Shown piece by piece: positions 41,954 through 49,916 of a DNA stretch of 64,000 nucleotides. Made by a program: the position numbers and the translations under genes. Numbering within the stretch: the first letter of the stretch is position 1; every line of letters begins with the position of its first letter. The stretch is from Citreicoccus inhibens (GTDB lineage: Bacteria; Myxococcota; Myxococcia; Myxococcales; Myxococcaceae). The DNA is taken from NCBI RefSeq assembly GCF_019039035.1, contig NZ_JAHNZT010000021.1, positions 1-64,000 of the forward strand, in the 5' to 3' direction. Under the pieces are notes generated by a model. The model worked only from the letters and a program-made list of their open reading frames with translations. It did no database searches and had not been told where the DNA came from.

Positions 41954-41959
41954 TAGGTT
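41954..41959 (+). promoter_or_regulatory. -10-like element, leaderless type
   Basis: TAGGTT ends 6 nt before ATG 41966, with TTGCAA 16 bp upstream. Confidence 0.45.
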
Positions 41960-41965
41960 TGAGGG

Positions 41966-42433
41966 ATGAAGCGGACTCGGTTGGAGGGAACGCCTTGCCC
42001 CGTGGCCCGGGCGCTGGATGCCGTGGGCGACGGTTGGTCCCTGCTCATCGTGCGCGATGCGTTCGATGGGCTTCGCCGGTTCGGTGAGTTCCAGAAGAGC
42101 CTCGGCCTGGCGAAGAACATCCTGGCGGCGCGGTTGCGCTTGCTGGTGGCGGAGGGCGTCCTGGAGCTGGCGCCCGCGTCGGATGGCAGCGCGTATCAGG
42201 AGTATGTGCTGACGCCGAAAGGCCGTGGGCTCTTCCACGTCGTGGTGGGGCTGCGCCAATGGGGCGAGGACCACTGCTTCGCGCCGGGAGAGGAGCGCTC
42301 CGTGCTGGTGGACCTCTCCGCCGAGCGGCCCGTGCGCAGGTTGCAACTGCCCGCGCAGGATGGACGGCTGCTGGGCCCGGACGACGCGGTCGTGAAGAAG
42401 GCCCCGGTGCGCAAGGCTCGCGCGAAGCGATAG
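41966..42433 (+). CDS. HxlR-family winged-helix regulator
   Basis: 155 residues. The HxlR core is clear: CPVARALDAVGDGWSLLIVRDAFDGLRRFGEF with the family Cys near residue 12, then GLAKNILAARLRLLVAEGVL as recognition helix and wing, and YVLTPKGRGL. The conserved Cys often senses electrophiles or oxidants in this family. A C-terminal Lys/Arg-rich tail extends beyond the typical length of about 110-130. It is divergent from an efflux transporter, which it likely controls, and probably represses itself. Confidence 0.88.
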   Translation: MKRTRLEGTPCPVARALDAVGDGWSLLIVRDAFDGLRRFGEFQKSLGLAKNILAARLRLLVAEGVLELAPASDGSAYQEYVLTPKGRGLFHVVVGLRQWGEDHCFAPGEERSVLVDLSAERPVRRLQLPAQDGRLLGPDDAVVKKAPVRKARAKR

Positions 42434-42462
42434 GGCCCGCGAGCCTCACGTCCCCGCGTGAC

Positions 42463-43752
42463 TCAGGGGCCCGGGGCGGCGGCGGGCTTCGCGGGCTCGC
42501 TGGGCAGCTCGCGCAGGGGCGTGAGTCGCTCCAGCAGCGGGCCGCCGTGCTTCAGCCTCGCGATGCGCTGCGCGGGATAGATGCCGCGGTGGCCCGTGAG
42601 CAGATACGCCACGACCGAGACGATGGCCACGTGGGGCAACACCGTGCTGCCCAAGAGCTCCACCGCCATGATGGACAGCGCGAGCGGGGTATTGGCCGCC
42701 GCGGCGAACAGCGCCGCCATCCCCACCGCCGCGCCCATCTCCACCGGCAGATGGAGCAGCCGCGCCAGCAGGTTCCCCAGCGCTGCGCCGATGAAGAACA
42801 GCGGCGTCACCTCCCCGCCCAGGAAGCCCGCGCCCAGCGTCACCACCGTGAACACCAGCTTCCACGCGAACGCGGACCCGGGCAGCGTCGGGTCCTGGAA
42901 CGCGCGCACGATGCCCGGCACGCCCAACCCCAGATAGTCGTCCGTGCCCGCCAGCTTCCACAGGGCCACCACGCCCAGGCCGCCCAGCGCCATGCGCACC
43001 GGAAGCCACGGCACGCGCCGCTCCAGCAGCTTCTTCGTCCGGTGAGTGCCCTCGACGAACAACACCGCCACGCCCGCCACCGCCACCGCGAACACCAGCC
43101 ACTTGCCCACCATGGGCCACGTGAGCGGCAGCGCCGAGGGGAGGGGGTAGGCCGTGTGGTGGATGCCCAGGCCGCGCGTCACCAGGTCGCCCACCACCGC
43201 CGCGACCAGCGCGGGCAGGAGCGCCTCGTAACCGAGCCGCCCCACGCACACCACCTCCAGCCCGAACACCGTCCCCGCGATGGGCGTGCCGAACACGGAG
43301 CCGAAGCCCCCCGCGATGCCCGCGGCCAACAGCTCGCGCCGCGTCTCCACCGTCACGCGCAGGCGATGCGCAATCGCATCCGCGAGGCTCGCGCCCATCT
43401 GCACCGCGGTGCCCTCGCGCCCCGCGCTGCCTCCGAACAGGTGCGTCAGCACCGTGCCCAGCAACACCATGGGCGCCATGCGCACCGGAATCTGCGCGTC
43501 ACCCGCGTGCACCGTGTCGATGACCAGGTTGTTGCCGCCCCGGATGGCGTGGCCCCACTTCCCGTACAGCGCGCCCAGCACGAGCCCCGCCACGGGCAGC
43601 AGGTAGACCATCTCCTCGTGGCCTGTCCGCCACTCGGTGGCCTTCTCCAGCAAGAAGAGGAAGACCGCGGATGCGACGCCGCACACCCCGCCCACCACGC
43701 TGCCCAAGGCCAACCACTGCGCCAGCGCCCGCGCGCTCCGAGAGAGTTCCAC
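42463..43752 (-). CDS. CLC-family anion transporter, probable CLC-F fluoride/proton antiporter
   Basis: 429 residues from GTG 43752, chosen because TACACT sits 7 nt upstream and no ribosome site serves the in-frame ATGs at 43794 and 43881. About 11-12 membrane helices. The selectivity region reads RGGNNLVIDTV where chloride CLCs have GSGIP, the second motif is GSAGREGTAVQMGASLA, and the third is GGEVTPLFFIGAALG. GNN, GREGT and VTPLF are features of the fluoride-exporting CLC-F branch rather than EcClcA. It probably protects against fluoride. No crcB-type riboswitch is visible upstream. Confidence 0.82.
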   Translation of the reverse strand: MELSRSARALAQWLALGSVVGGVCGVASAVFLFLLEKATEWRTGHEEMVYLLPVAGLVLGALYGKWGHAIRGGNNLVIDTVHAGDAQIPVRMAPMVLLGTVLTHLFGGSAGREGTAVQMGASLADAIAHRLRVTVETRRELLAAGIAGGFGSVFGTPIAGTVFGLEVVCVGRLGYEALLPALVAAVVGDLVTRGLGIHHTAYPLPSALPLTWPMVGKWLVFAVAVAGVAVLFVEGTHRTKKLLERRVPWLPVRMALGGLGVVALWKLAGTDDYLGLGVPGIVRAFQDPTLPGSAFAWKLVFTVVTLGAGFLGGEVTPLFFIGAALGNLLARLLHLPVEMGAAVGMAALFAAAANTPLALSIMAVELLGSTVLPHVAIVSVVAYLLTGHRGIYPAQRIARLKHGGPLLERLTPLRELPSEPAKPAAAPGP

Positions 43753-43759
43753 GCGGCGC

Positions 43760-43765
43760 AGTGTA
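43760..43765 (-). promoter_or_regulatory. -10-like element, leaderless type
   Basis: TACACT on the minus strand ends 7 nt before GTG 43752 of the CLC gene. Confidence 0.35.
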
Positions 43766-43947
43766 GGCGCTCCGCGTCTGAAACAATGCGTCATCCAGCG
43801 GCAGGCCGCGTCATCCGTGGAACACTGCGTCAAGAATTTCACGTTGAGTAGCTTTTGCGGGTTTCGGTGGTGATTCTCCAATCAACCCCCTGTAGCCTGC
43901 GCGCCCCTCACCCCACCCCCTCCGTCGGAAACGACAAGGAGCAGGTC

Positions 43948-45033
43948 ATGTCTGTTCGGCGCAGCAGCTTGTCCCTCGCCGCCATGGTCGCGGCCGCCAC
44001 CGTCAGCGGCAGCGCGATGGCGAGCACCATCAACCAGAACACCTCGTGGACCATCAACCGCTCGGCGTCGTCGACGTACCGCATCGTCGCGTACGGTGAC
44101 TCCATCTACGCTGGCTATGAGGGTGGCCTCTTCGACGTGGCCCGTCGCGCGGCGCCGATGATTCAGGGTGAGTACGCCGCGAAGACGTGGGGCAGCAACG
44201 TGGAGGTGGTGCGCCGCACGAAGTCCGGCGCGAAGGCGGACGACATCTACAACAACAAGATTGTCTCCGAGAAGTCGTACATGCAGGCCACCAACACGCG
44301 CGCCGTCGTGTTCGAGATGTGTGGCAATGACTACCTCCAGGCGCGCAGCGCGTTCTCGGGGCAGTCCGGCACGTGTGACTACAGCGGCCTGGAGAGCGCG
44401 CTGTCCGCGTGTGCCTCGTACACGGAGAAGGCCATGCAGGCCATCAACCAGTACGCGACCACGGCCAAGGTGAAGATTGTCTCCAACATCTACTACCCGG
44501 GCTATGCGTCGGATGACACGCTGACGGGCTGCACCGACTCGGTCACCGGGCAGAAGGTGAACAAGCAGGCCAAGTTCCTGCCGCTGCTGGCGCGCAGCAA
44601 CTGGCGCACGTGCAGCCTGGCCACGAAGTATGGCTTCAAGTGCTCGGACTCCTTCGCGGAGATGATGGGCGCGGAGTACGACTCGAACGGCGACGGCAAG
44701 GTGGACGTGGACGGCCTGCGCTACGTCGAGGGTGAGTCCGAGGCCGACTACGTGACGCGCATCACCACCACGCTGCGCTCCACCATCCGCGACTCGAACG
44801 GGCACCTGGCCAACGCCAGCACCAGCTACGACTACCTCCAGTCGGATGACACGCACCCGACCTACTCGGGCAGCACCATCAGCCTGAACTGGTTCTCGGG
44901 CACGGGCTCCGGCTCGGCCGCTCCGGCGTACACGGACGCGCAGATGTCCGGTGGCAAGAACCCGGTCTGGAACCAGTTCGGCCACGAGAAGATGGGCTGG
45001 TCGATGTCCACGTACAACCCGGCCACGCCGTGA
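43948..45033 (+). CDS. Secreted SGNH/GDSL hydrolase
   Basis: 361 residues from ATG 43948 (AAGGAG upstream; TAGCCT -10-like element at 43892). The signal peptide SLAAMVAAATVSGSAMA is followed by the SGNH blocks: GDSIYAG with the nucleophile Ser, a Gly in block II near RTKSGAK, MCGNDY as block III, and DDTHPTYSG with the Asp-x-x-His pair. An EF-hand-like DSNGDGKVDVDG occurs near residue 250. It is probably an extracellular esterase or lipase-like enzyme. The substrate is unknown. Confidence 0.85.
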   Translation: MSVRRSSLSLAAMVAAATVSGSAMASTINQNTSWTINRSASSTYRIVAYGDSIYAGYEGGLFDVARRAAPMIQGEYAAKTWGSNVEVVRRTKSGAKADDIYNNKIVSEKSYMQATNTRAVVFEMCGNDYLQARSAFSGQSGTCDYSGLESALSACASYTEKAMQAINQYATTAKVKIVSNIYYPGYASDDTLTGCTDSVTGQKVNKQAKFLPLLARSNWRTCSLATKYGFKCSDSFAEMMGAEYDSNGDGKVDVDGLRYVEGESEADYVTRITTTLRSTIRDSNGHLANASTSYDYLQSDDTHPTYSGSTISLNWFSGTGSGSAAPAYTDAQMSGGKNPVWNQFGHEKMGWSMSTYNPATP

Positions 45034-45100
45034 GTTGACGTGTCGCGCTGGGGCCTCCGACTCCGCTCGCGGGGCGGGGGCCCTTCGCGTTTCTGGAGCC

Positions 45101-46024
45101 TCACATGAGGTAGAAGCGCACGAGGAGCAGCGCGGGCAGGCCGCCGTAGTACGCGAGCCGGCACAGCCACTCCGCCCCGCGCCGCGTGTTGCGCGCCCAG
45201 CGAGGACCCAGCCACGCCGCGCTGAACGACAACACCTCCGCCAGCGCGCGCCAGAAGCACGCATACAGCACGAGGCTCAGCGTCACGGGCACCCAGAAGC
45301 GCCCGAAGGTCTTCAGGTACGCCGTGAGCCCGTGCATCTGGTACTCGCCCAGCCAACCGCCGAACGCGATGTACTGGTGCGCGCGGAAGAAGACGCCCGT
45401 GATGAGGAGCGGCACGCCCACGTGCTTCAGCGCGAGCTGGTGCGGGCGGCGCAGCCACATCGCCTGTCGTGCCTGGGCATACCGGACCAGCGGATGCGTG
45501 CGCGCCGCGCCCAGGGGGCCGTGCGTCGAGAGGGCCTCGAGCAGCGGGGATGGATCCTGCGTCTCCAGGAAGCGGCCGAAGGTGCGCCCCGTGCGCAGGC
45601 GCAGCGTGAGGCCTGGACCGGGCAAGGGCACCCAGGCCGGGTGGACGCCGGCGAGGGCGTCGAAGGGAAGCTCGAAGCGCTCGCCGCCGCGCAGCGTGAG
45701 CACCAGCCGCGAGGGCTCCACGGCCACGCGGGCGCGCGTGAGCCCGCGCAGCACCGCGACCAGCGCGAGCGGCAACAGTCCTCCGAACACGAGCCCGCGG
45801 CCCACCGGGCCGGGCTGCACGGTCTGCGTGCCCGAGACGACGTCGCTCAAGAGCTGCGCGGTGAAGAAGAGGATGCTGCCCAGCGATACGCCCTGCGCGA
45901 GCATGGCCAGCCATCGCAGCGCGGTGGGGTAGGCATGGACCGCGAAGGTCGCGTGGGCGGACTCGGAGTCGATGACCTCGGGCGCGGCGGAGACGGGCAC
46001 GGTGGACGCGTTCATGCGGCGCAT
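45101..46024 (-). CDS. Integral membrane protein of unknown function
   Basis: 307 residues. Two hydrophobic helices near the N-terminus (LRWLAMLAQGVSLGSILFFT and GRGLVFGGLLPLALVAVL) precede a soluble beta-rich segment like a PH/bPH domain (RARVAVEPSRLVLTLRGGER, LTLRLRTGRTFGRFL). At least three more helices follow (GVPLLITGVFF, VTLSLVLYACFW, YGGLPALLLV). ATG 46015 is an alternative start. It is divergent from the gene preceding lnt with a 95-bp gap. No family is recognised. Confidence 0.65.
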   Translation of the reverse strand: MRRMNASTVPVSAAPEVIDSESAHATFAVHAYPTALRWLAMLAQGVSLGSILFFTAQLLSDVVSGTQTVQPGPVGRGLVFGGLLPLALVAVLRGLTRARVAVEPSRLVLTLRGGERFELPFDALAGVHPAWVPLPGPGLTLRLRTGRTFGRFLETQDPSPLLEALSTHGPLGAARTHPLVRYAQARQAMWLRRPHQLALKHVGVPLLITGVFFRAHQYIAFGGWLGEYQMHGLTAYLKTFGRFWVPVTLSLVLYACFWRALAEVLSFSAAWLGPRWARNTRRGAEWLCRLAYYGGLPALLLVRFYLM

Positions 46025-46119
46025 TCAGGCGGGTGACGAGGCGCGGTCGACGGCCTCGGGTCGATTGCCTCAGGAGGAGGGGCTCCGTAGCATACGCAGC
46101 CCGGAGGTCCTCAGCGAAC

Positions 46120-46761
46120 ATGCGGTCGCCGTCTCCATCGCCTCAGCGCCGCATCGATTCCGACGGAGTCACCCACGTCGCGCCCGAGCGCTCCGGCAGT
46201 CGCGCGGCGCTCTGGATTGTCGGCGGTGGGCTCGTCTTCACCGTGGCATGTCTGGTGTTGAGCGGCTGGTTGATGTCCTCGACACCGGAGGTCGAGGCGT
46301 CACCGCCCATCGCGCAGGAGCCTCTTCCCGTCGAGCGGCTCCCCGAGCCCGCGCCCTACGTGGCGCGCGCGCAGGTGCCGCCGCCGTCTCGTCCCGCCCC
46401 GCAGGTCGCGGCCCCGGCGGTCGAGGCGCCCAGCGAGCCGCCCGCGCCCCAGGCCGCGCCGTACACGGGCCCCACGGGCATGGGGCTGTACCAGCGCGGC
46501 ACCAAGCCGCTGAAGCGCGGCATCCTGGTGCCCGAGGGCTTCGAGCTGCCTCCGGGTTACATGCGCCACTACCAGGCCACGGATGACGGCGAGCGTGTGG
46601 CGCCCATCTTGATGTTCCACCCCGACTACAAGCCGCTCGACGCGAATGGACAGCCGCTCGCGTTGCCGGAGAACCGCGTGGTGCCCGTGGAGATGGCGCC
46701 GGCGGGCATGCCCATCCAGATGCTGGAGTTGCCAAAGGAAGAGGCGGGGAGCACTCCGTGA
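46120..46761 (+). CDS. Membrane-anchored Pro-rich protein preceding lnt
   Basis: 213 residues from ATG 46120 (GGAGG at 46102-46106, TAGCAT -10-like at 46088). A cytoplasmic head is followed by one membrane helix (ALWIVGGGLVFTVACLVLSG), then a Pro/Ala-rich periplasmic stretch and a compact C-terminal domain (GMGLYQRGTKPLKRGILVPE, PPGYMRHYQATDDGERVAPI). The gene overlaps the start of lnt (GTGA), so the products are made together. I do not know the family. A role with lipoprotein maturation is only suggested by position. Confidence 0.7.
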   Translation: MRSPSPSPQRRIDSDGVTHVAPERSGSRAALWIVGGGLVFTVACLVLSGWLMSSTPEVEASPPIAQEPLPVERLPEPAPYVARAQVPPPSRPAPQVAAPAVEAPSEPPAPQAAPYTGPTGMGLYQRGTKPLKRGILVPEGFELPPGYMRHYQATDDGERVAPILMFHPDYKPLDANGQPLALPENRVVPVEMAPAGMPIQMLELPKEEAGSTP

Positions 46762-48404
46762 GGCTGCCGAGACGGGGGGCGCGGTCCTTCCTGGCCGTCC
46801 TGGCGACCACGGGGATGTTGTGGCTCGTCTCGCGCATGCAGGTCCCCTGGGTGGTCTTGGGCTGGGTGGCCCTGGTGCCGTGGCTTGGGGTGGTGGACTC
46901 GGCGCGCTCGGCCCGTGAGGCCTGGGGGCCGGCGCTGTGGCTGAGCCTGTGCTTCAACGCCGCCGTCTTCGGGTGGTTCCCGGAGGCCATCGCCGCGTAT
47001 GCGCGCGCGCCCGCGTGGGTGTGCTGGGCCGTGTTCCTCGCGCTGTCTCCGCTGCTGGAGCCGCAATTCCTCGTCTTCGCGCTGGCGCGCCTGTGGACGC
47101 GTCGCGCGGTGGGCGAGGATTCGCGAGGCGCGTGGTTGCCGCCCGCGGTGGCTGGGTTCGCGTACCTGGGCTCCGAGTGGCTCGTGCCCAAGCTCTTCGC
47201 GGAGACGCTGGGCCATGGCTTCTATGCCTCCGAGTGGCTGCGTCAGGGCGCGGACGTGGCGGGCGCCCCGGGCCTCACGCTGGTGTTGCTCGTCGTCAAC
47301 GAGTGCGTGCTGGCGGCGGTGAAGGGGTGGCGCGCGGGAGGCGCTCGGCGCGCGGTGCGGCCCGTGGCGGTGGCGCTCGCGGTGGGGCTCGGATGTCTGG
47401 CTTATGGCGCGGTGCGCTTGCGACAAGTGCGCGCGGCGGTGGCGCCGGGGCCCGGGCTGCGCGTGGGCGCGGTGCAGGCCAACATCACCCACTACGAGAA
47501 GCTCGCGGCGGAGCGCGGCACCTACGACGTGGTGCGGATGATCCTGGACACGCACTACGCGCTGTCGGACGCGCTGTTGCGGAGCGGTCCGGTGGACCTG
47601 CTCGTGTGGCCGGAGACGGTGTATCCGACCACGTTCGGCGTGCCGAAGAGCGAGGACGGCGCGGCGCTCGATGATGAGATTCGCGCCTTCGTCACGCGGT
47701 CCGGCGTGCCGCTCGTGTTCGGCACGTATGACCTGGAGGGCGAGCGCGAGTTCAACGCGGCCATGTTCCTGGGCCCGGATGGTCACGGCGGACTGACGCA
47801 CACGGCCTATCGAAAGACGATGCTGTTCCCGCTGACGGAGTGGGTGCCCGAGTCCGTGGACTCGCCCACGCTGCGCGAGTGGTTGCCGTGGACTGGCTAC
47901 TGGAAGCGGGGACCGGGGCCGCGCGTGGTGGCGCTCCCATTGCGCGAGGGGCGCGTGCTCAAGGTCGCGCCGCTCATCTGCTACGAGTCCATCTTCCCGG
48001 GCTACGTCGCGGAGGAGGTCCGACAGGGCGCGGAGCTGTTGCTGACGCTGTCGAACGACTCCTGGTTCAGCGGCACGCCCGCGCCTCGGCTGCACCTCAT
48101 GCACGCGGCCTTCCGCAGCATCGAGACGCGGCGGCCCCAGGTGCGCGTGACGAACTCGGGCATCTCCGCGCTCATCGACCCCACGGGCGCGGTGCTCGCG
48201 GAGGTGGAGGACCAGCAGCGCGCGAGCCTGCCGCTGAGTGTTCCGACGACAGCGCCGCTGACGTCGCTGGCGCTGGCGTGGGGGGACTGGCTGGGCCCGG
48301 TGGCGCTGCTCCTGTCGCTGGTGCTGGGCGTGGGCGCGCGCGGTTACTTCTCGCGCAGCCGGATGGAAGCGATGCGGTCATCCGGGGTGAGCGTCACGAT
48401 GTAG
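46758..48404 (+). CDS. lnt: Apolipoprotein N-acyltransferase
   Basis: 548 residues from GTG 46758. Seven or so N-terminal membrane helices precede a nitrilase-like domain. The catalytic triad is present: Glu286 in VWPETVYP, Lys353 in YRKTMLFPLTEWVP and Cys408 in LICYESIFPG. LTLSNDSWFSG and VTNSGISALIDPTG complete the family signature. It transfers the third acyl chain to the N-terminal Cys of lipoproteins in the inner membrane, which fits the many lipoproteins in this window. Its last 61 bp overlap the end of the convergent serine hydrolase gene. Confidence 0.93.
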   Translation: MRLPRRGARSFLAVLATTGMLWLVSRMQVPWVVLGWVALVPWLGVVDSARSAREAWGPALWLSLCFNAAVFGWFPEAIAAYARAPAWVCWAVFLALSPLLEPQFLVFALARLWTRRAVGEDSRGAWLPPAVAGFAYLGSEWLVPKLFAETLGHGFYASEWLRQGADVAGAPGLTLVLLVVNECVLAAVKGWRAGGARRAVRPVAVALAVGLGCLAYGAVRLRQVRAAVAPGPGLRVGAVQANITHYEKLAAERGTYDVVRMILDTHYALSDALLRSGPVDLLVWPETVYPTTFGVPKSEDGAALDDEIRAFVTRSGVPLVFGTYDLEGEREFNAAMFLGPDGHGGLTHTAYRKTMLFPLTEWVPESVDSPTLREWLPWTGYWKRGPGPRVVALPLREGRVLKVAPLICYESIFPGYVAEEVRQGAELLLTLSNDSWFSGTPAPRLHLMHAAFRSIETRRPQVRVTNSGISALIDPTGAVLAEVEDQQRASLPLSVPTTAPLTSLALAWGDWLGPVALLLSLVLGVGARGYFSRSRMEAMRSSGVSVTM

Positions 48405-49741
48405 CGGTACGTCTTCGGACCGAACGCCACCATGTACGTGTACACGCGGTCATCGCCGACCGTGGTGCGCTCCGCGAGCACCAGCGGTCCCTCGGGAGGC
48501 AGGGGCTTCATGAAGGCCTGATAGGCCTTGGTGAGCTCCTGGAAGACGTTCGCGCGCGCATAGGCGAAGTCCTTCGCGTCGAGCGTCCCGGCCCGGACCT
48601 GTCCGAGCAGCGTGGTGAGCCTTGCGGTCACCTGGGGCTCATGGTCCTCGATGGGCGCGAGCCGTGACGGGCCGAGCGCGGGATTCACGATGGCGGCGAT
48701 GCCCTCCGCGATGAGCCCGGAGTGCGCGTCGGCGGAGTTGGCCAGGACGATGATGGACAGCGAATCGCCGAGGTATCGCGCGAACGCGCTGGTGAAGCCC
48801 TGCCATGCGCCCGTGTGTTGATGGAGGGGCTGTCCGCCGCGCTCGGTCACCTGCCAACCAAAGCCATACGGATAGGTGGCGCCGCTCGCGAGCCGCACGG
48901 GCGTGAGGATCTCCTTCCAGCTCTCCGGCGTGAGGATGGCGTGTCGCTGCACGGCCGCGTCCCACGCCACCAGGTCCTGCACAGACACATAGAGCGAGCC
49001 GTCCGCCGTGGTGTTCAGTGAGGGCGCGACCCATTCCTGGTTCTTCACCACGCCGTTCACCATGCGATAGCCACTGGCGCGGTGCGGGATGACGTCGTCC
49101 TCGCTGATGCCTCGCGCCGTCGTCATCCCCGCGGGCTGGAAGACCCGGTCGCGGAGGACGTTGAGATACGACGTGCCCGCGACGCGGGTCACGATGATGC
49201 CGAGCAGGTCATAGCCGGTGTTGCTGTAGTTCCACCGCGTGCCGACGGGGAACTCGATGGGCAAGGTGTAGATGAAGCGCACCAGCTCCTCGTCCGTGAA
49301 GTCCTTGCGCGGGTCGAGCAGGCCCTCGAGGTCCGCGATGCCGGAGGTGTGCGTCAGCAGGTGGCGCACGGTGATGCCGTCCCAAGAGGCCGGCGCGTCC
49401 GGGAAGAACTTCTTCACCGAGTCGCTCAGCGCGAGCTTCCCCGCCTCGACCTGGAGCATCACCGCCATCGCGGTGAACTGCTTGCCCAGGGAGCCGGACT
49501 GGAAGAGCGTCCGGGGCTCCACGCGCGCGTCGTGCTCCAGGTTGGCGAAGCCATAGCCCTTCACGAGGAGGACCTTGCCGTGGCTCACCACGCCGATGCC
49601 GAGGCCGGGGATGTGCTGCCGCGCCAGCTCCGCGCGCACGAAGGAGTCAATGCGGTCCCGCACCGCGGGCGAGGGAGCTGCGGCTGCGCTCGCGAAGCCA
49701 TACAGCGCGAACATCACGAACAGGGGACGGAGGCGGTGCAT
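48344..49741 (-). CDS. Serine beta-lactamase-fold hydrolase (class C/esterase type)
   Basis: 465 residues from ATG 49741 (AGGAG 4 nt upstream), with signal peptide (LFVMFALYGFASAAAA). The active-site SxxK is SLGK in FQSGSLGKQFTAM, and the second motif is YSNTGYDLLG (YxN). HTSGIADLEGL and WAGAWQGF-like GAWQGFTSAFARY fit the beta-lactamase/D-aminopeptidase family. A C-terminal lipocalin-like extension of about 120 residues follows (VTARLTTLLGQVRAG, RYIVTLTPDDRIASIRL). It is probably a periplasmic peptidase or esterase rather than a resistance enzyme. The convergent 61-bp overlap with lnt is unusual. Confidence 0.87.
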   Translation of the reverse strand: MHRLRPLFVMFALYGFASAAAAPSPAVRDRIDSFVRAELARQHIPGLGIGVVSHGKVLLVKGYGFANLEHDARVEPRTLFQSGSLGKQFTAMAVMLQVEAGKLALSDSVKKFFPDAPASWDGITVRHLLTHTSGIADLEGLLDPRKDFTDEELVRFIYTLPIEFPVGTRWNYSNTGYDLLGIIVTRVAGTSYLNVLRDRVFQPAGMTTARGISEDDVIPHRASGYRMVNGVVKNQEWVAPSLNTTADGSLYVSVQDLVAWDAAVQRHAILTPESWKEILTPVRLASGATYPYGFGWQVTERGGQPLHQHTGAWQGFTSAFARYLGDSLSIIVLANSADAHSGLIAEGIAAIVNPALGPSRLAPIEDHEPQVTARLTTLLGQVRAGTLDAKDFAYARANVFQELTKAYQAFMKPLPPEGPLVLAERTTVGDDRVYTYMVAFGPKTYRYIVTLTPDDRIASIRLREK

Positions 49742-49916
49742 GGGGCTCCTGTCTCGCCGCCAGCCTTCAGGTGGCGGGGCTCCGTGCACCAGAGCACGGC
49801 GCGAGGGCCTTGGGCAGGGCGTTGGCTGTGAGGTGTGCACCACGCATCGCTGGGTCGCGACCCATGCGTCGGCCCAGACGTGAGGCGGCCTCGCGGCGCG
49901 GCCCGCGGGGGCCCGC

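Noticed and set aside
43766-43947. Fluoride (crcB) riboswitch upstream of the CLC gene
   Set aside because: I looked for the conserved GATGG...CC-rich pseudoknot pattern on the minus strand and did not find it, and the probable promoter leaves no leader.
48344-49741. Antibiotic-resistance AmpC beta-lactamase
   Set aside because: The C-terminal extension and overall text fit the broad serine hydrolase family of peptidases and esterases. Nothing specific for cephalosporinase is seen and no ampR-like regulator is adjacent.
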